Part shown: positions 10,394-22,017 of the stretch, piece after piece
Position numbering within the stretch: the first letter of the stretch is position 1
Layout: every line of letters begins with the position of its first letter
NCBI RefSeq assembly: GCF_030052815.1
Contig: NC_079503.1
Coordinates: 56,462,735 to 56,526,734 of the forward strand
DNA: 64,000 bases
Direction of reading: 5' to 3'
Origin: Hevea brasiliensis
Taxonomy: Eukaryota; Streptophyta; Magnoliopsida; Malpighiales; Euphorbiaceae
Made by a program: the position numbers and the translations under genes
The notes under the pieces: model-generated
What the model was told of the DNA's origin: nothing
What the model saw: the letters and a program-made list of their open reading frames with translations, nothing else
Database searches by the model: none

Positions 10394-10794
10394 ATGGCTT
10401 ATAATCTCAATCTCCTTCTCATTGCTATTATGGCAGCAACTAGCTGGAGCCATGATACGTCCCTTAGCCTCCAGTTCAAATCTTTAAAATTAGATGAACA
10501 ATCACTAGGTTACCAGGACTCTTTGATCCAACTTCAAGCTTGCATCGGAAAGATAATTTTTATTTTCTTCCTCAATGATGAGACAGACTTAAGCCATGGC
10601 TGCTAAGCTATCTCCTCATGATTGGTAAACAATGTTGGTCTGATGTGATTGATACATTGGGATTCATTGCAGAAAAAGGTTATATACTTTAAGGTTATTG
10701 TATAAAAGACAGCGATGATGGTAATTCTCCTCTATCACAGCCGCATGTGGTGGTGCCTAATAAGGTTGTTCCAAACCAGTCAGTGGTTTGGTGA
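10394..10794 (+). pseudogene. EC1/ECA1-like egg-cell secreted cysteine-rich protein, pseudogene
   Basis: EC1 proteins are small secreted cysteine-rich proteins of the prolamin-like (ECA1) family, released by the egg cell during fertilisation. ATG 10394 starts a hydrophobic signal-peptide-like segment (MAYNLNLLLIAIMAATSW). Then come LIQLQACIGKIIFIFFLNDE and TDLSHGC, matching the family core of Cys, a hydrophobic stretch, FFLNGxT and a CC pair. A TAA at 10603-10605 follows. In another frame the match resumes with IGKQCWSDVIDTLGF, then a stop where the family usually has LxGYC, then GYC and an open tail to TGA 10792. Damage is at least two in-frame stops, one frame change, and loss of the first core Cys and one Cys of the CC pair. 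It is intronless, as family members usually are. The order and spacing of motifs make the family call fairly firm. Confidence 0.72.
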
Positions 10795-11725
10795 AAGACA
10801 ATATTAATTACTGAAATACTATCTATAAATATTATTTTAATCCTTTATGGCAATTTTTTCTTTGAAAATAAGTTGTGTTTTTTTTTTTTGTTATGTTTGC
10901 GACTATGCTTTTTAATCTGTTTCGAATGATAATTATATTATAATAAATATGCAATATAAGCCAAATTTTTAATACATTTGGAATGATAAGTTTTGTATTC
11001 TTTACTTTTATTAAGCATTCTTTCAATCACGCAACCCATCCATTAGCTTTTTAATTTTTAGAAATACTTTATTTCTATGTAATCCCTATGAATAATTCCA
11101 TGTATTATCTTTGATTCTAGCTTTTTAATGACTTTAATGCATTTTTTTTTAATAAAAAAATTTAGAAGGCCTTAGTTTCACTATAGTTTATTATCCAGCT
11201 ATCTACCTCTTGCTTAGTGACTCTTATGAATTACAAACATATTTTTTTAAGAATTTTTAATTTTTTTATATAATTAACACATTTTTCTTTTTAATTTTAA
11301 AATTAATATTTACTTATAGTTAATTATGAATTTAAAAATCTAATCTTATTAATTATATTATTAAATATTGGAAGTTCAATGTATATTACTAATTTTCTAT
11401 TTTGTGATTTTTTTATATTTTAAATTTTAAATATATAATATAATTAATAAAATATTTAATTAAACTAATTTAATAAATTTACAATATATTTAATTAATTA
11501 ATTTATAAATATTAAAGTTTACCACCAAAAAATACATATTTTTAACTATTATACATCCAAAAAATATATATATCACATAATTATTAAATTAGCATAATTT
11601 ATTTGTTGTGCAATATATATGTAATTTAAATATATATTGAAAAGCCGAGTTTAAAAAAATAATTTTAAAAGATGGTGAGTATGATTTAAAGGAAATTCTA
11701 ATGTGTTTTAAGTTAAGATTTTAGG
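10795..11725. other. AT-rich intergenic DNA
   Basis: About 930 bp of extremely AT-rich sequence with long T and A runs, more so toward the right. No gene, RNA or element signature was seen on either strand. Confidence 0.5.
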
Positions 11726-12041
11726 AAAATGTTCAAAGGGGACACTCCTTCAAACCAAAAAAAGAAAAGGATTGTGCTTTAATATTACAATTTTATGAAA
11801 GATTCAAAGAGCTCCCCTTCGAACCCAAAAAAAAAAAAAAAAAAGAAATTGTATTTTAAAATTAAAGTTTTAAGAAGGATCCAAAGAAGGACTCTCCTTC
11901 AAATCCAAAAACAATAAAAGTTGTATTTTAAAAATTAATTTTTTTTTTTTTAGGAAATGCTCAAGTAACTCTCCTTTGAATCCAAAAGCAAGAAAATGTT
12001 GTAGTTGAAAATTTTAGAAAGATTCAAAGGACTATCCTTCA
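11726..12041. repeat. Degenerate ~75-bp tandem repeat, about five units
   Basis: Units begin near 11728, 11801, 11868, 11951 and 12008. Each has the order TTTTAGGAAA or similar, TTCAAAG, CTCTCCTTC, AATCCAAAA, an A-rich run, then TTGTATTTTAAA. Lengths vary with A and T runs. The last unit is cut at CCTTCA, where the possible copia LTR begins. No coding sense was found. Confidence 0.65.
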
Positions 12042-12588
12042 TGTAGAATATAATCCACCCATGATAGGTCCAAGCCCATATTTACAAGTCTAATGATAGA
12101 CTTAAAATATAGGCCCCCATTAACCTATTGACTTAATACCTATTGTGTGCTGGAAATTCAAATAGTTGCTGATATGGTATAATACCAGTATCAATATCAT
12201 TATCGTATAGGTTACAATAAGTATAAGGTTATTTGATTGCGATATTAAGTGATTCTTTCTATAACCAAAAATGGAAAGCTGAAAGATCTATGTGATTATA
12301 AGGTTATTCAATGTAGCACATAATGGGTAAGAAAGGAGAAAAGAACATATAGATTTTTTTGTTTTAACATAAAAGTGAGTGCAGAAGTGGCCTGTTCATT
12401 CCTTCTTTCTGCATTCTTGAAGGATCACTGTAGTAAAAGGTACATTTGCATTGTAAAATCTATGTATATAGTTTATCTGTTATGATAGGACTATATATGC
12501 AGCTATGTGATACAAGTGAGGTTATGTTTTTTATGCATGTATAAGTATAAAGATCTTGATTTTAATATTTCGATATTGGTATTAGAGC
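12042..12588 (+). mobile_element. Possible copia-type LTR with primer-binding site
   Basis: TGGTATTAGAGC at 12577-12588 differs by one base from the initiator-Met primer site used by plant LTR elements. About 535 bp upstream, TGTAGAATATAATCC at 12042 begins abruptly inside a tandem repeat and has the look of a copia LTR start. The sequence just before the primer site ends TTTCGATA rather than CA, so the 3' LTR end is mutated or misplaced. No gag or pol follows. The primer site is reasonably clear; the LTR limits are a guess. Confidence 0.4.
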
Positions 12589-12616
12589 TTGAAATCTTGT
12601 TTTCCATAATATATTT

Positions 12617-12662
12617 GTAATTTTTGATGTATCAAATATGTAATTTTTGATGTATCAAATAT
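12617..12662 (+). repeat. Two exact 23-bp direct repeats
   Basis: The 23-bp unit beginning GTAATTTTTGATG and ending ATCAAATAT occurs twice back to back (12617-12639, 12640-12662) just after the putative primer site. It looks like a simple local duplication. Confidence 0.85.
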
Positions 12663-13544
12663 GTCAAAGTATGATATATATTAGATCTGAAATTTTATTT
12701 TTCATTTTTGGAATTTTTGCAAATATGATTGATAACCCTATTTTGAGACATTATAACTTTATGTGTAATCATCATTTTGGTTAGTTTTTTAATTCATAGA
12801 AAAGTACATATTGTAAGCTTTTTATAGGTACCTTATTTGTGCAATTTGGACTTATATTGAGAGATTATGGGCTCTCAAAGTTCCCTAAAATTTACTAAAT
12901 TCGAGTAAAATTTTTCCTAAAAATAGAGGTTGAAGATGATGTCTTTCAGTTTATCCCAGTTTCATCTCAAAAGTCTGCATATCCAAACACCAAGTTAGAG
13001 CTTTTGTTTATGAAAACTAAGCTTGCCATCATACTCAAGATATCCAAAAACCCCCCATTGGAATTTTTACTGTTGCCAACAATGGCTTTCTTGTCGGCAC
13101 ATTGACACGTGTATGTGTGCAGCACATGCATCCCAGTTGTTGGAGCAAGGCTTGCGGGTGCTGGGCTTGGCATGCAATGTGGCCCAACGTTACACGCTGA
13201 TCTGCCTACGCGCTTGATGCAGTCTGACAGAACACCTAGCCTTGCCCATCTTGATGCTCTAGGTCCATTTGTGGTCCTCCCTTAGTTCGCGCCAAACGTC
13301 ATGTAGTTTTGGATAAACAACACGTTGTTTTGGACCCTGTCCACAATTTTTTTTTTTCAATATTTTTAAAAAATATATTAATTAAAATTAGTTCTAAATA
13401 AAAATATTATTACATATTAGTGATAAATTTTTTTTTTGAAATATAAAATATTTTTTTAATAAAAATTTAATTAATAAATTTTTTATTATTTTATTTTTCT
13501 AAGAAATTTTTTTTATCACTAATAATAATATTTTTAATGATAAT
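12663..13544. other. Unassigned spacer, partly GC-richer
   Basis: From 12960 to 13330 base composition is more balanced than in the surroundings, and short frames are open on both strands (12967-13173 minus, 13023-13217 plus). Neither resembles a known protein. From 13340 it becomes extremely AT-rich. It may be the decayed interior of the putative copia element at 12042, but no gag or pol motif supports that. Confidence 0.35.
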
Positions 13545-13638
13545 AAATTTGTTTTATTATTATGTGTATCATTTTTATGTGAAATGATATTTTATTTTAA
13601 TAATAATAAATTTATTTTATTATTATGTGTATCATTTT
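13545..13638 (+). repeat. 63-bp tandem repeat, left part
   Basis: TATGTGTATC recurs at 13561 and 13624 (63 bp apart) within an AT-rich unit containing GAAATGATATTTTATTTTAA. The second unit is cut by LTR A. The array resumes right of LTR A at 29640, showing the two sides were once continuous. Confidence 0.8.
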
Positions 13639-14469
13639 TGTAATATCCCGAACTTCTGAGTTCTGAATAGTACCATTTTCAGTCAGTGAATGGTACAATT
13701 CAAAGCCAGTTTGAGAACTAAAAATAAAATAAAATAAGTAGAATAAAAATCAAAGGGACTATCGGGTTATGGACTTAATAAGTATTACCGAAAAAGATAG
13801 ACTATAACCCAATGAATGACATTTTGGTCAATTCACTCCAAGAGTTGACTTTTGACATTTGACTTTTGACCATTTTTAATTTTCCAAGCTCTAATTCCAA
13901 GCCATTTCTACCATATTTTCCATAGCTCATAAAATAAAAACTTGATATTTGACCTCAATTTGAAGGTTGGTAGCAAAAAGAACCAAAGAAATTGAAGTTT
14001 TGGGAAGCTAGAAAATTCTCTAATTGAGGTATGTGCACTTCTTGCTTAAATTCATGTATAATCCTTGAATTTAAGTATAATTATGAGGAAATTGTTTGAG
14101 AAATAAAGAAAAATATTCGTGAATGGTTGGGTATGAATTTCGGTCAGTGTGAGGGAGATTGAGGTTTTAATGTTTTGATGGAATTAAACATGCCTACTAG
14201 TCTAGATTAAAGTGCATACATGCTTTGTATGATTGGAACTTGCTTAGATATGGAAGATGTGAAATTAGGGTTTTGGAGGAATTAGGGTTTTTGTGCTATG
14301 AGGTATAATTAATGTGTATAAGGTCATTTAATGACCATTTGGTGAGTATTGAATGAAGAATGATGATAGGTTGGTGAAAGAATAAATGTGATTGATAATG
14401 CGCATTAGGTTGTGATTTTGGTCAGCTTGTGTCCAGTGCGTTTGAATACATATAAGTTGAGCTATATAG

Positions 14470-14496
14470 CTCCAATTGGTGTGAAACCAATTGGAG
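14470..14496 (+). other. 11-bp perfect inverted repeat in LTR A
   Basis: CTCCAATTGGT, loop GTGAA, ACCAATTGGAG. Related hairpins with 5-nt loops sit in the other gypsy LTRs of this window (5964-5991 in H, 33386-33412 in E). The role is unknown; it could fold in RNA. Confidence 0.85.
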
Positions 14497-16535
14497 ATGA
14501 AATCTAAGATATAATGCTACAATTTTCATGAAGAGAGCCTGCCTAGAAAATGACCATAAGTTACCCTCATTAAGCCTTGAATCTGGAATGGCAATTCTGG
14601 ACCTAGGCAAAACGACCAAATGAAAAGTACTTAGTAAATTAGTCATAACTCACTCTAGAAAAGTCTAATTTAGGTGATTCTTGAACCTATGGAATTCTGA
14701 GACATAGGAGAACATTTCATATGAAGAACTTAGAGCCAGCTAAATTATGATCATAACTCAACTAAATTGCCAGACAAAGTTGGTCCAGAAACCTGCCCTG
14801 AATTCTAGACTGAACCTAGAAAATGTGAGTAATTGGTCATCTGACCAGTTTTGGTAAAAATACCATAACTTAGGCTATAAAATTGCAAACGTAGCAATTC
14901 TAAAACTAAAATGCTCATAAGATATAGAACTAAAACTTTTCTCTTTGGAACAGAACCTAGTTCTTAAAGCAACTTAGGAAAATTGTTAGGGCAAGTTAGA
15001 AATGCATAGGCTGGAATTCCTACAATCCAGCAAATTTGCCTTATGACCTCCTGTAACGCCCTCATTTTAGATAGTCCATTCATTTTACTATTTCGACGAC
15101 TAATGTCTATTCAGACAACTAGAATATCTGAAACTACACTTAAATTAGAGTGAGAAAACATAAATTGACTGAATACAGACTAAGTAAAATTAAAGAAAAG
15201 TAAAAGAAGCGAAGTATGACCCGGTTAAACGAACAGGAGTCATAGCGATGGGTGACCATACAGGGAAGCGACTGTGAAGACAGTTGCTAACCCCAGACCC
15301 TAGAGAAATCCTAGAAAATAATTTTTAGGACCTAATTAAAGGTTTACTGAGTTATAATTGACATTAGAAATGTCAAAGAAAATTCAGGAGAATTTATTTA
15401 TTGATACAGACCAAAAATAACTCGATGAGCCTAACAAAGGGCACTTTGGTCATTTTAACTATAGAGTTGAATTTTGACCTAAATGTCAACTAAAATAAGA
15501 GATATTAAAACACATAAAATAAATTAAATTGTGAAATTATGTATAGAAATGAGAAAGGAAAAGAAAAGAAATTTATTTATGACAAAAGCTTTTATGATGT
15601 CATAATGACATCATTAAAAGAAAAAGTGACCAATGGAAAATCAACAAACAAGTAGTAAGGGATAAGAAATACAATAAGATGAGACAAAATTGACTAAAAC
15701 TCTCCTTCTTCCTCTCACTTCTCCCATGGCTAGCACACCTCAAAAGCTCTCTTCCTCCATTGTTGTTTAAATTGAGCTTAATTTCTCCTTACATTTCACC
15801 ATAAAATCCTAATTTTTCACCACTAAAATTAATCCCCATACCAAGAGGAAGATTTTGGTTATCAAAAAGTGAAGAAATTCCAAAGTTTAGATAAGTCAAG
15901 AATTGAACTACAAGAGGTTAGTGCTAATCCTTCTTCTTTTCTTTAATTAAACATTGAATTGGAGTTAATAGGAGTAGAAATTTCATAAAATAAAAAGGAA
16001 ACTCTTACCAATTGAATGCCCTAGAATTCGGTAGCCTTAGGAGATGTAGGGATTTGATGAAACTATGAACATAATTGTAATAAGTGGTGTTAATTAATAA
16101 GTAGAGATGATATATATATTAAATTGTAAGTGATATGCTTGAAATTGTAACTTTGAGTTAGGGTTTTGACCTAATTTTGGTACTTTTGCATTATGGCTTG
16201 AAATTAAGCATTTTGAGGTGAATTTTTAATCATTTAAAGTGATATGTATGCCAAATTTGTAGTTTGGTAGATTGGAGGACATGAATTGGGAGTGCCTTTT
16301 TCCTTGCAGGTTTGAGACTTGATAAGTCCAGTATGGTTTTTACCCTATAAATAAAATTATGAGGTTCCAATTGGTATGAGGCTAATTGAAGGTGAAATCA
16401 AACCCAAAATACTCCATTTTTCATGAGGAAACTATGCCCAAAAACTGTCCCTAATCTGGCCTAAAATTGACTTGAATCCGGGTAACCCTAATTTGGACCT
16501 GGAAAAATGACTAAATGAACAGTAAATGTTCAAAT

Positions 16536-17530
16536 GGCCATAACTCACCCTAAGAAGGTTAGACTGACCTGATTCTTGAACTATTGGAAAGGTTAGACAT
16601 AGGAGCACATTTTTCATGGGGAACATAGAACCCAAATCTGCCTCTAACCATGTCAAATTGTTAGCAAAGTTAGATCAACACTGTCTAGAACCAATCTGCT
16701 CAGAATTTGTTGGACTTATACTCACCCGACCAGTTTTGGAAAAAATGCCATAACTTGGTCTACAAAATTTCAAAAGTAATGAGACTAGTACCAAAAGTTT
16801 TATAAGACATAGATCTACAATATTGATGTTTTGACCAGAACCCAGAACCCAAGGGAACTAAGTCAAATTGTTAGAACATGTCAGTATACCAAATCCTGGA
16901 ATTTGCCTAAACTACCACCTGACCCCAGAACAGAATTTATATCATAACTTTCACTAGGAAATCCAAAATGGGATGAGCCAAACTATTATGGAAACCTGAG
17001 AGATAGAGATTCAAATTTAATTTAGAAACTTTTCTCAAAATTTGAGTGTAAGAATCCTAAAATGAGAGTGAAATCCACTGACCTAAACCTGGAATCCTGT
17101 AGACATAGGGCACCTGAGTCCAGGCCAGTTAATTTGCTATAATTAATTCTACAAGACCTAAAAAATTGTAATTCAAAATTTTGAGTAATAATAAGACATA
17201 AGGTAACAACTTCTATGGAGAACATTAGGCCTAAAAGTGTCTATAACATGTCCAAATAATTAGGAAAAGATTGACTCCAGAATCTACTTGGTTCTAGAAC
17301 TTGAGTGAGTTAAGGAACCAATTTCGGTTATTTGACTATAACTTGAGTTCTAAAATTCCAAATGACATGATTCAGAAAGGAAAACAAAGACAAGATATAG
17401 AGAGATAACTTCCATGAAGGAAGTGTAGCTAAATAGTGGCCACATCTTAGCTAATTTGCTAGGAGAAGATAAGATACCAAATCTGGACCTAAAGAAAGGT
17501 TCAAGATATTATTTAATACATAACATGTAA
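16536..17530 (+). repeat. Degenerate ~200-bp tandem modules in LTR B
   Basis: A CATAACT or TATAACT-like start recurs at 16539, 16749, 16943, 17138 and 17336, with spacings of 210, 194, 195 and 198 bp. Each module continues with a variable stretch, then AGACATAG or similar, then ACTTTTCATG or CTTCTATG followed by GAAC, then a TCAAATT or CTAATTTGCTAG-type end. The units are too diverged to see as an exact repeat but keep order and spacing. Confidence 0.65.
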
Positions 17531-18216
17531 ATTACCTATGTGAATTGCTAAATGTACAAGTTACATGAAAATGAAGGGGGAACCGATTTTCCCACTATAA
17601 ATTGACATGAAACTACTATAAAGCACTAATAGTGCATGACATGAAATGATAAGATCATAAGTAATTCATAATACTAATTTGCCCAAAGTATACCTAGACT
17701 TATTTATATAGCATGAATTGATTGGTATACCAATTAGGGACTACAAATTGCAGTCTGCCTATAGGAATAATCATTAATAGACAATATATGTCTGATATGA
17801 TTGTTCTATAGGCTTTATGCCTGCCCATTGGCCATTGTGCCTGATTTTATTTCTGGCTTTATGCCTGCCGGCTGGCCTTGTGCCTGATATGAGAGATGTA
17901 TACATGTTAGACATATAGATATTTAACTAGTATACTCCCTTGCATCTGGTCTTTATAGTTTGTTATAGGTTACTTGGGCACAAATATGAGTAATAAGTCT
18001 TAAATTTAAATAATTACAAGAAGAGATTACAGATATGAATAATAAGACTAAACATGGAATAAATGAACAAAAAGGATCCTGATTAACTTAATTATTTCTA
18101 AAGTTATATAAATATGAAAAAGAATATAAACTCATGAAATCTATATTTCTCTACCAAGTTATACGTGGAATAAATATTTCAATTATTTAGTTACTTTTAT
18201 TTCAATTTGTGCACCA

Positions 18217-18233
18217 CTAAGCGTTATGCTTAG
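18217..18233 (+). other. Shared LTR hairpin, copy in LTR B
   Basis: CTAAGC, loop GTTAT, GCTTAG, directly after GTGCACCA and 565 bp before the LTR end. The same 6-bp stem and 5-nt loop lie at equivalent places in LTRs D, E, F and H, with paired base changes in H and F. Confidence 0.85.
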
Positions 18234-19419
18234 CACGTTGGTTTTTCCATCGTGTAGGTACAGGGACCACCAGTAGCTACAATAGAGCTTAGACAAGACT
18301 TTGATCAGATCTGCTATAGTGTCAGTATCACTTCAGTAGTCCATTTTAGTAGGGCTCATGTAAATTTAAATTTTGCATTTGGATCATTGTACATAAGTAA
18401 ACATTGTAAATTATTTTGAGATATGTAATTAAATTTTGGATTGTATATAATTGTACATTATTGTATGTAATGTTATGTGAATGAAATGAAAGTTTATTTT
18501 CCTGAAAATTTTATGAGTAATGGTATGATATAGTACATGAATAATTGATATGAGAAATGATGTGATGAAATGGATATAATTGATTTTAACAGGTAAATAA
18601 GGAAACCTGCCATGCACTAATAAAATAGGGGAGACTTTATCTTGGTTTCCATAAAAATAAAATGGGATAAAAAAAAATTTACACATAAGATAATATAATT
18701 AAATTAATATTATATACGAAAAGAAAGTATAGGGTACTCCGGCACCGAATGTAGCACGCCTTGCTCGGCTACACTGTAGACGGGTGAGGGGTGTTACACC
18801 TCTGAATGGTTATCAGGCCATAACTGTCTTTGCAAAACTCTAATTGAAGTGATTCAAAAAGATTTGGAAACCTAAGACAAATGCCTAAAACTTTGTTTTA
18901 GGGACCTAAAGCCAATTCTGAGCCTAAGGTGCTCGGATATTAGTTGCAAAATTAGGTAAAATTCTGAGAAATAAGGAAAGAGCAGGGTTTAGTACTCTGG
19001 AACAGTACTTGGTAATTTGACTATAACTAGAGCTACAAAATTTTAAATTGAATGATTTAAAAAGGGAATTAAAGTTAAAACATAGGGGAACAACTTTCAT
19101 TAAGAAAGTGAGGCCAAACTAATTCTACATCTTGGCCATATTACTAGGGAAAGTTAAAGCATCAATTCTGGAATTTATTAAACTTTCATAAAATGACTTG
19201 AAATGTGATAGATACTTAACATAAATGGTTTGATGAACACATATATCATATGAATATGTAATTGGGACTTATGTTCCCATCATGAATGGAATGAAAATGC
19301 TATGAGCGTGAATGACACATGAAATGAAATAATGAGACTTATGAATGCTTAATGATACTAAATTGCCCATGTATGCCTATAAATTAGTCGATTGGCATGC
19401 CAATTAGGGACCACAGATG

Positions 19420-21528
19420 TGAAGGAGCAGAAGCATAAAAAACATAAGTTTAGATCATTGAATTCAAAAATTTTTCTTCTACGGTCACATGCATCATGCA
19501 AGATTTATTTTTGTCTATTTGATTTCAATGATAAACAGCATATTAAAACTCTTTTAATATATTTTTGGATTTGTATTTGTCATTTAAGATTTTAAAATTA
19601 ACAGATTAATTCATTAGAACCCTAGATTAGATCAAGAACAAGTGCACTAACCTTTCGATGCACTGCAGTTGTGTTTGGCACCTTTGAGATGCACCTAGGA
19701 CACTAGATGTTGTCCCTCTAGCTTGTCCACACTAAGATCACCAATGGAAGCCCTTTGAACAGCTTCTCAAGCCTTTTCAATTAATTAGAAAATCAGGTTT
19801 TGCCTTTTGAGAGATTACAGATGCATACTAGACACTAGAAACGATTTCTAGTATTTTTAATTCAAGAGAATGTTGGCCATTCTCCTTGAATTGGTGAAAG
19901 ATGAAGAAGAAGAGAGGAAGGAGTCTCAATGGTGGCGGCACAAATGAAAGCAATAGCAGATAGTATTTTTCTTTTTCATCCTTTCCCTTATATAGCTAGG
20001 TCACCACTTAAAACCCTTGCCACATGTCATCTTCTGATTGGCTCTTAGTTTAATTGACCCAATCACATTGTGCCAAGTGTCAAACCTAGATTTAATCTTA
20101 ACTTTAATAACCTTATATGATTAAAAGACAATTGGCAAGCTTATGTGTAGTGCCATGTGTCACCATCTCATGGTGCCATATGTCACCCTGTGAAATGACC
20201 AAAATACCCTTGTGTCTTAATTTTGAGTTCTCAATCCAAAATAATTATTTCTCTTCTTCTAATCAAATTATATCAAATATAAATTAATTAATTAATCTCT
20301 ATTAATTAATTTCTCATAATTAAATTCATATTTAAACACTTTAAATATAAATTTAACTTATATTATACATCCAATAATCTAGATTTGGTTTCAAGCCATG
20401 CTAGGGACATTGCAATCTAATTGCAAACCAAACCTATTTAATTAATCAATTAAACTCTCTAATTAATTAATGAAATCATATTTAACTTGATGATTACTTG
20501 TGTATGTGTGTGACTCACTAGGCTCATCACTAATTGGCAATGAGATATGATATTAACTCTTAATATCATCAAAACTCTTTCTTTCCGTAAATGGTTTCTC
20601 TAAATCATTTTATGTACCTTATAGACCATGGTTAATACCTAGCATAGCATGCCATGGGCACCCAATTAGTAATAAGGAATACCTTAAATGAACCTATAAT
20701 CATATGTTACCATGCACTAGAATCTCTCTGTTACAAAATCCTAATTCGAGCTGGAGTCATGGTTTATGTTAAACCCCATTTGCTATGAATATTATGTTCT
20801 CTTTTAATTCCAGTTCTTGATTAAAAAGATTTTCTCATCAGAAACTCTTTTCTGATTAAATCTATCTGTCCTGGCCAGGAACTTGAAACATTAAGAACAA
20901 TTAAATGAACATAGGATTTTATCCCTATTTACTTAGGGTAACAGATTCCATCTTGATTAACACCTATCTCCATATATAACTAGTAGGAGCCAACACTTGC
21001 CCATATACCCATACACAGTACAAGTATGAAAGCTGTATCAAAATCAAACCACCTATATACAAGATAACTGTGCTATCTTAGGTCTAAAGATTATATGCAC
21101 TGATATGATTTATGATAATGCATTGATAAGAGTAAACTCCATGTGCTTGTCATAAATGTCACTGGTTTGGCCTACTTATCATGCATAAGTGCCTATCATA
21201 TTTGTTATATGGCATGAGACTTACCATTTCATCTTATTTATATCACATATAAATATATTAGGAACAAACATGAATACAATCTTTCTGGACAAGTCATGTC
21301 CTGTGTGAAGTATCCTCGATTGTGAACCTATTTATGATACTTTGTGCTAGAAATATTATCACTCATATTCTTAACAACTTAAGAATAGAATTTCTAAAAA
21401 AATATCAATGGACCTTTTCTATTACACATAAATATATTATGTAAATGAAAAAGTGAAAATGCCTTTTAATTAATAAAACATGTACAAGATACATACTAAA
21501 TGATATGCTTTAGGGCATACTACTAACA
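19420..21528 (-). repeat. Left LTR (3' LTR) of copia C
   Basis: Plus-strand limits are TGAAGGAGCAG and ACTACTAACA. The LTR is about 2,109 bp and differs from its partner by many scattered substitutions. No coding content. Confidence 0.93.
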
Positions 21529-21545
21529 ATCTCTCACTAGCACTA
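21529..21545 (-). other. Polypurine tract region of copia C
   Basis: On the minus strand, GTGAGAGAT immediately precedes the LTR start TGTTAGTAG. It is a short purine-rich tract in the position expected for plus-strand priming, weaker than usual. Confidence 0.6.
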
Positions 21546-21599
21546 GAGCTATTCATTACAATATCTTAGACCCATCTTCTCAAGATGTCGGTTTAGCTG

Positions 21600-22017
21600 A
21601 GTTTGTGACATAGGCTTAGTGAATGGATCAGCTGGATTTTCAGCTGATGCTATTTTTTACATGGCTACATCGCTTTGCCCAACTATTTCTCTGATAATGT
21701 GGTAGTGCCTTTCTATGTGTTTGGATTTCTCGTGAGATCGGGGTTTCTTATATCCAAACAACTTCTTTTGCAGCATCTGATGCAGCAATATACTCGATCT
21801 CTGTAGTGGAATCTGTAGTCATACTCTGTTTGGAACTCTTCCAACTGACTGCACTTCCATTACAAATGAACACAAACCCAGAGATAGAGTTTCTATCATC
21901 GATATCTGATTGGAAATCAGAATCAGTATAACCATCCAATTGCAAGTCACCAACTCCATATATCAAGAATAAATCCTTAGTTCTTCTTAAGTACGTAAGG
22001 ATATTCTTGATAGCTAT
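21600..22017 (-). pseudogene. Copia RNase H, degenerate (element C)
   Basis: RNase H removes the RNA template during reverse transcription. The minus-strand frame over 21748-21966 reads DGYTDSDFQSDIDDRNSISG, then VSWKSSKQS, then EIEYIAASDAAKEVVWI, the copia RNase H core. Upstream it joins the reverse transcriptase frame through a stop at the EH*IAIKN position, where a Trp codon would be expected (TGG to TGA). Downstream the last third (to about 21600) is broken by several stops. The conserved EAEY is EIEY. It is not functional. Confidence 0.85.

Larger units (their letters stand above)
15052..18798 (+). mobile_element. Solo LTR B (gypsy-type, 3,747 bp), inserted in LTR A
   Basis: It begins TGTAACGCCCTC and ends GAGGGGTGTTACA. 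The flanks CCTCC (15047-15051) and CCTCT (18799-18803) are a 5-bp target duplication with one transition. LTR A resumes on the right with CATAACT-module sequence. No internal domain is present. It is close kin to LTR D: both open with GCCCTC...TTTAGATAGTC and end with the same CTTGCTCG box followed by a tract ending GTGTTACA. It contains a run of ~200-bp modules (16536-17530), GGCTTTATGCC motifs (17812-17890) and the shared hairpin at 18217-18233. Confidence 0.92.

Noticed and set aside
12967..13217. Overlapping frames on both strands as a small gene
   Set aside because: Neither has a recognisable motif; both are explained by a locally balanced base composition.
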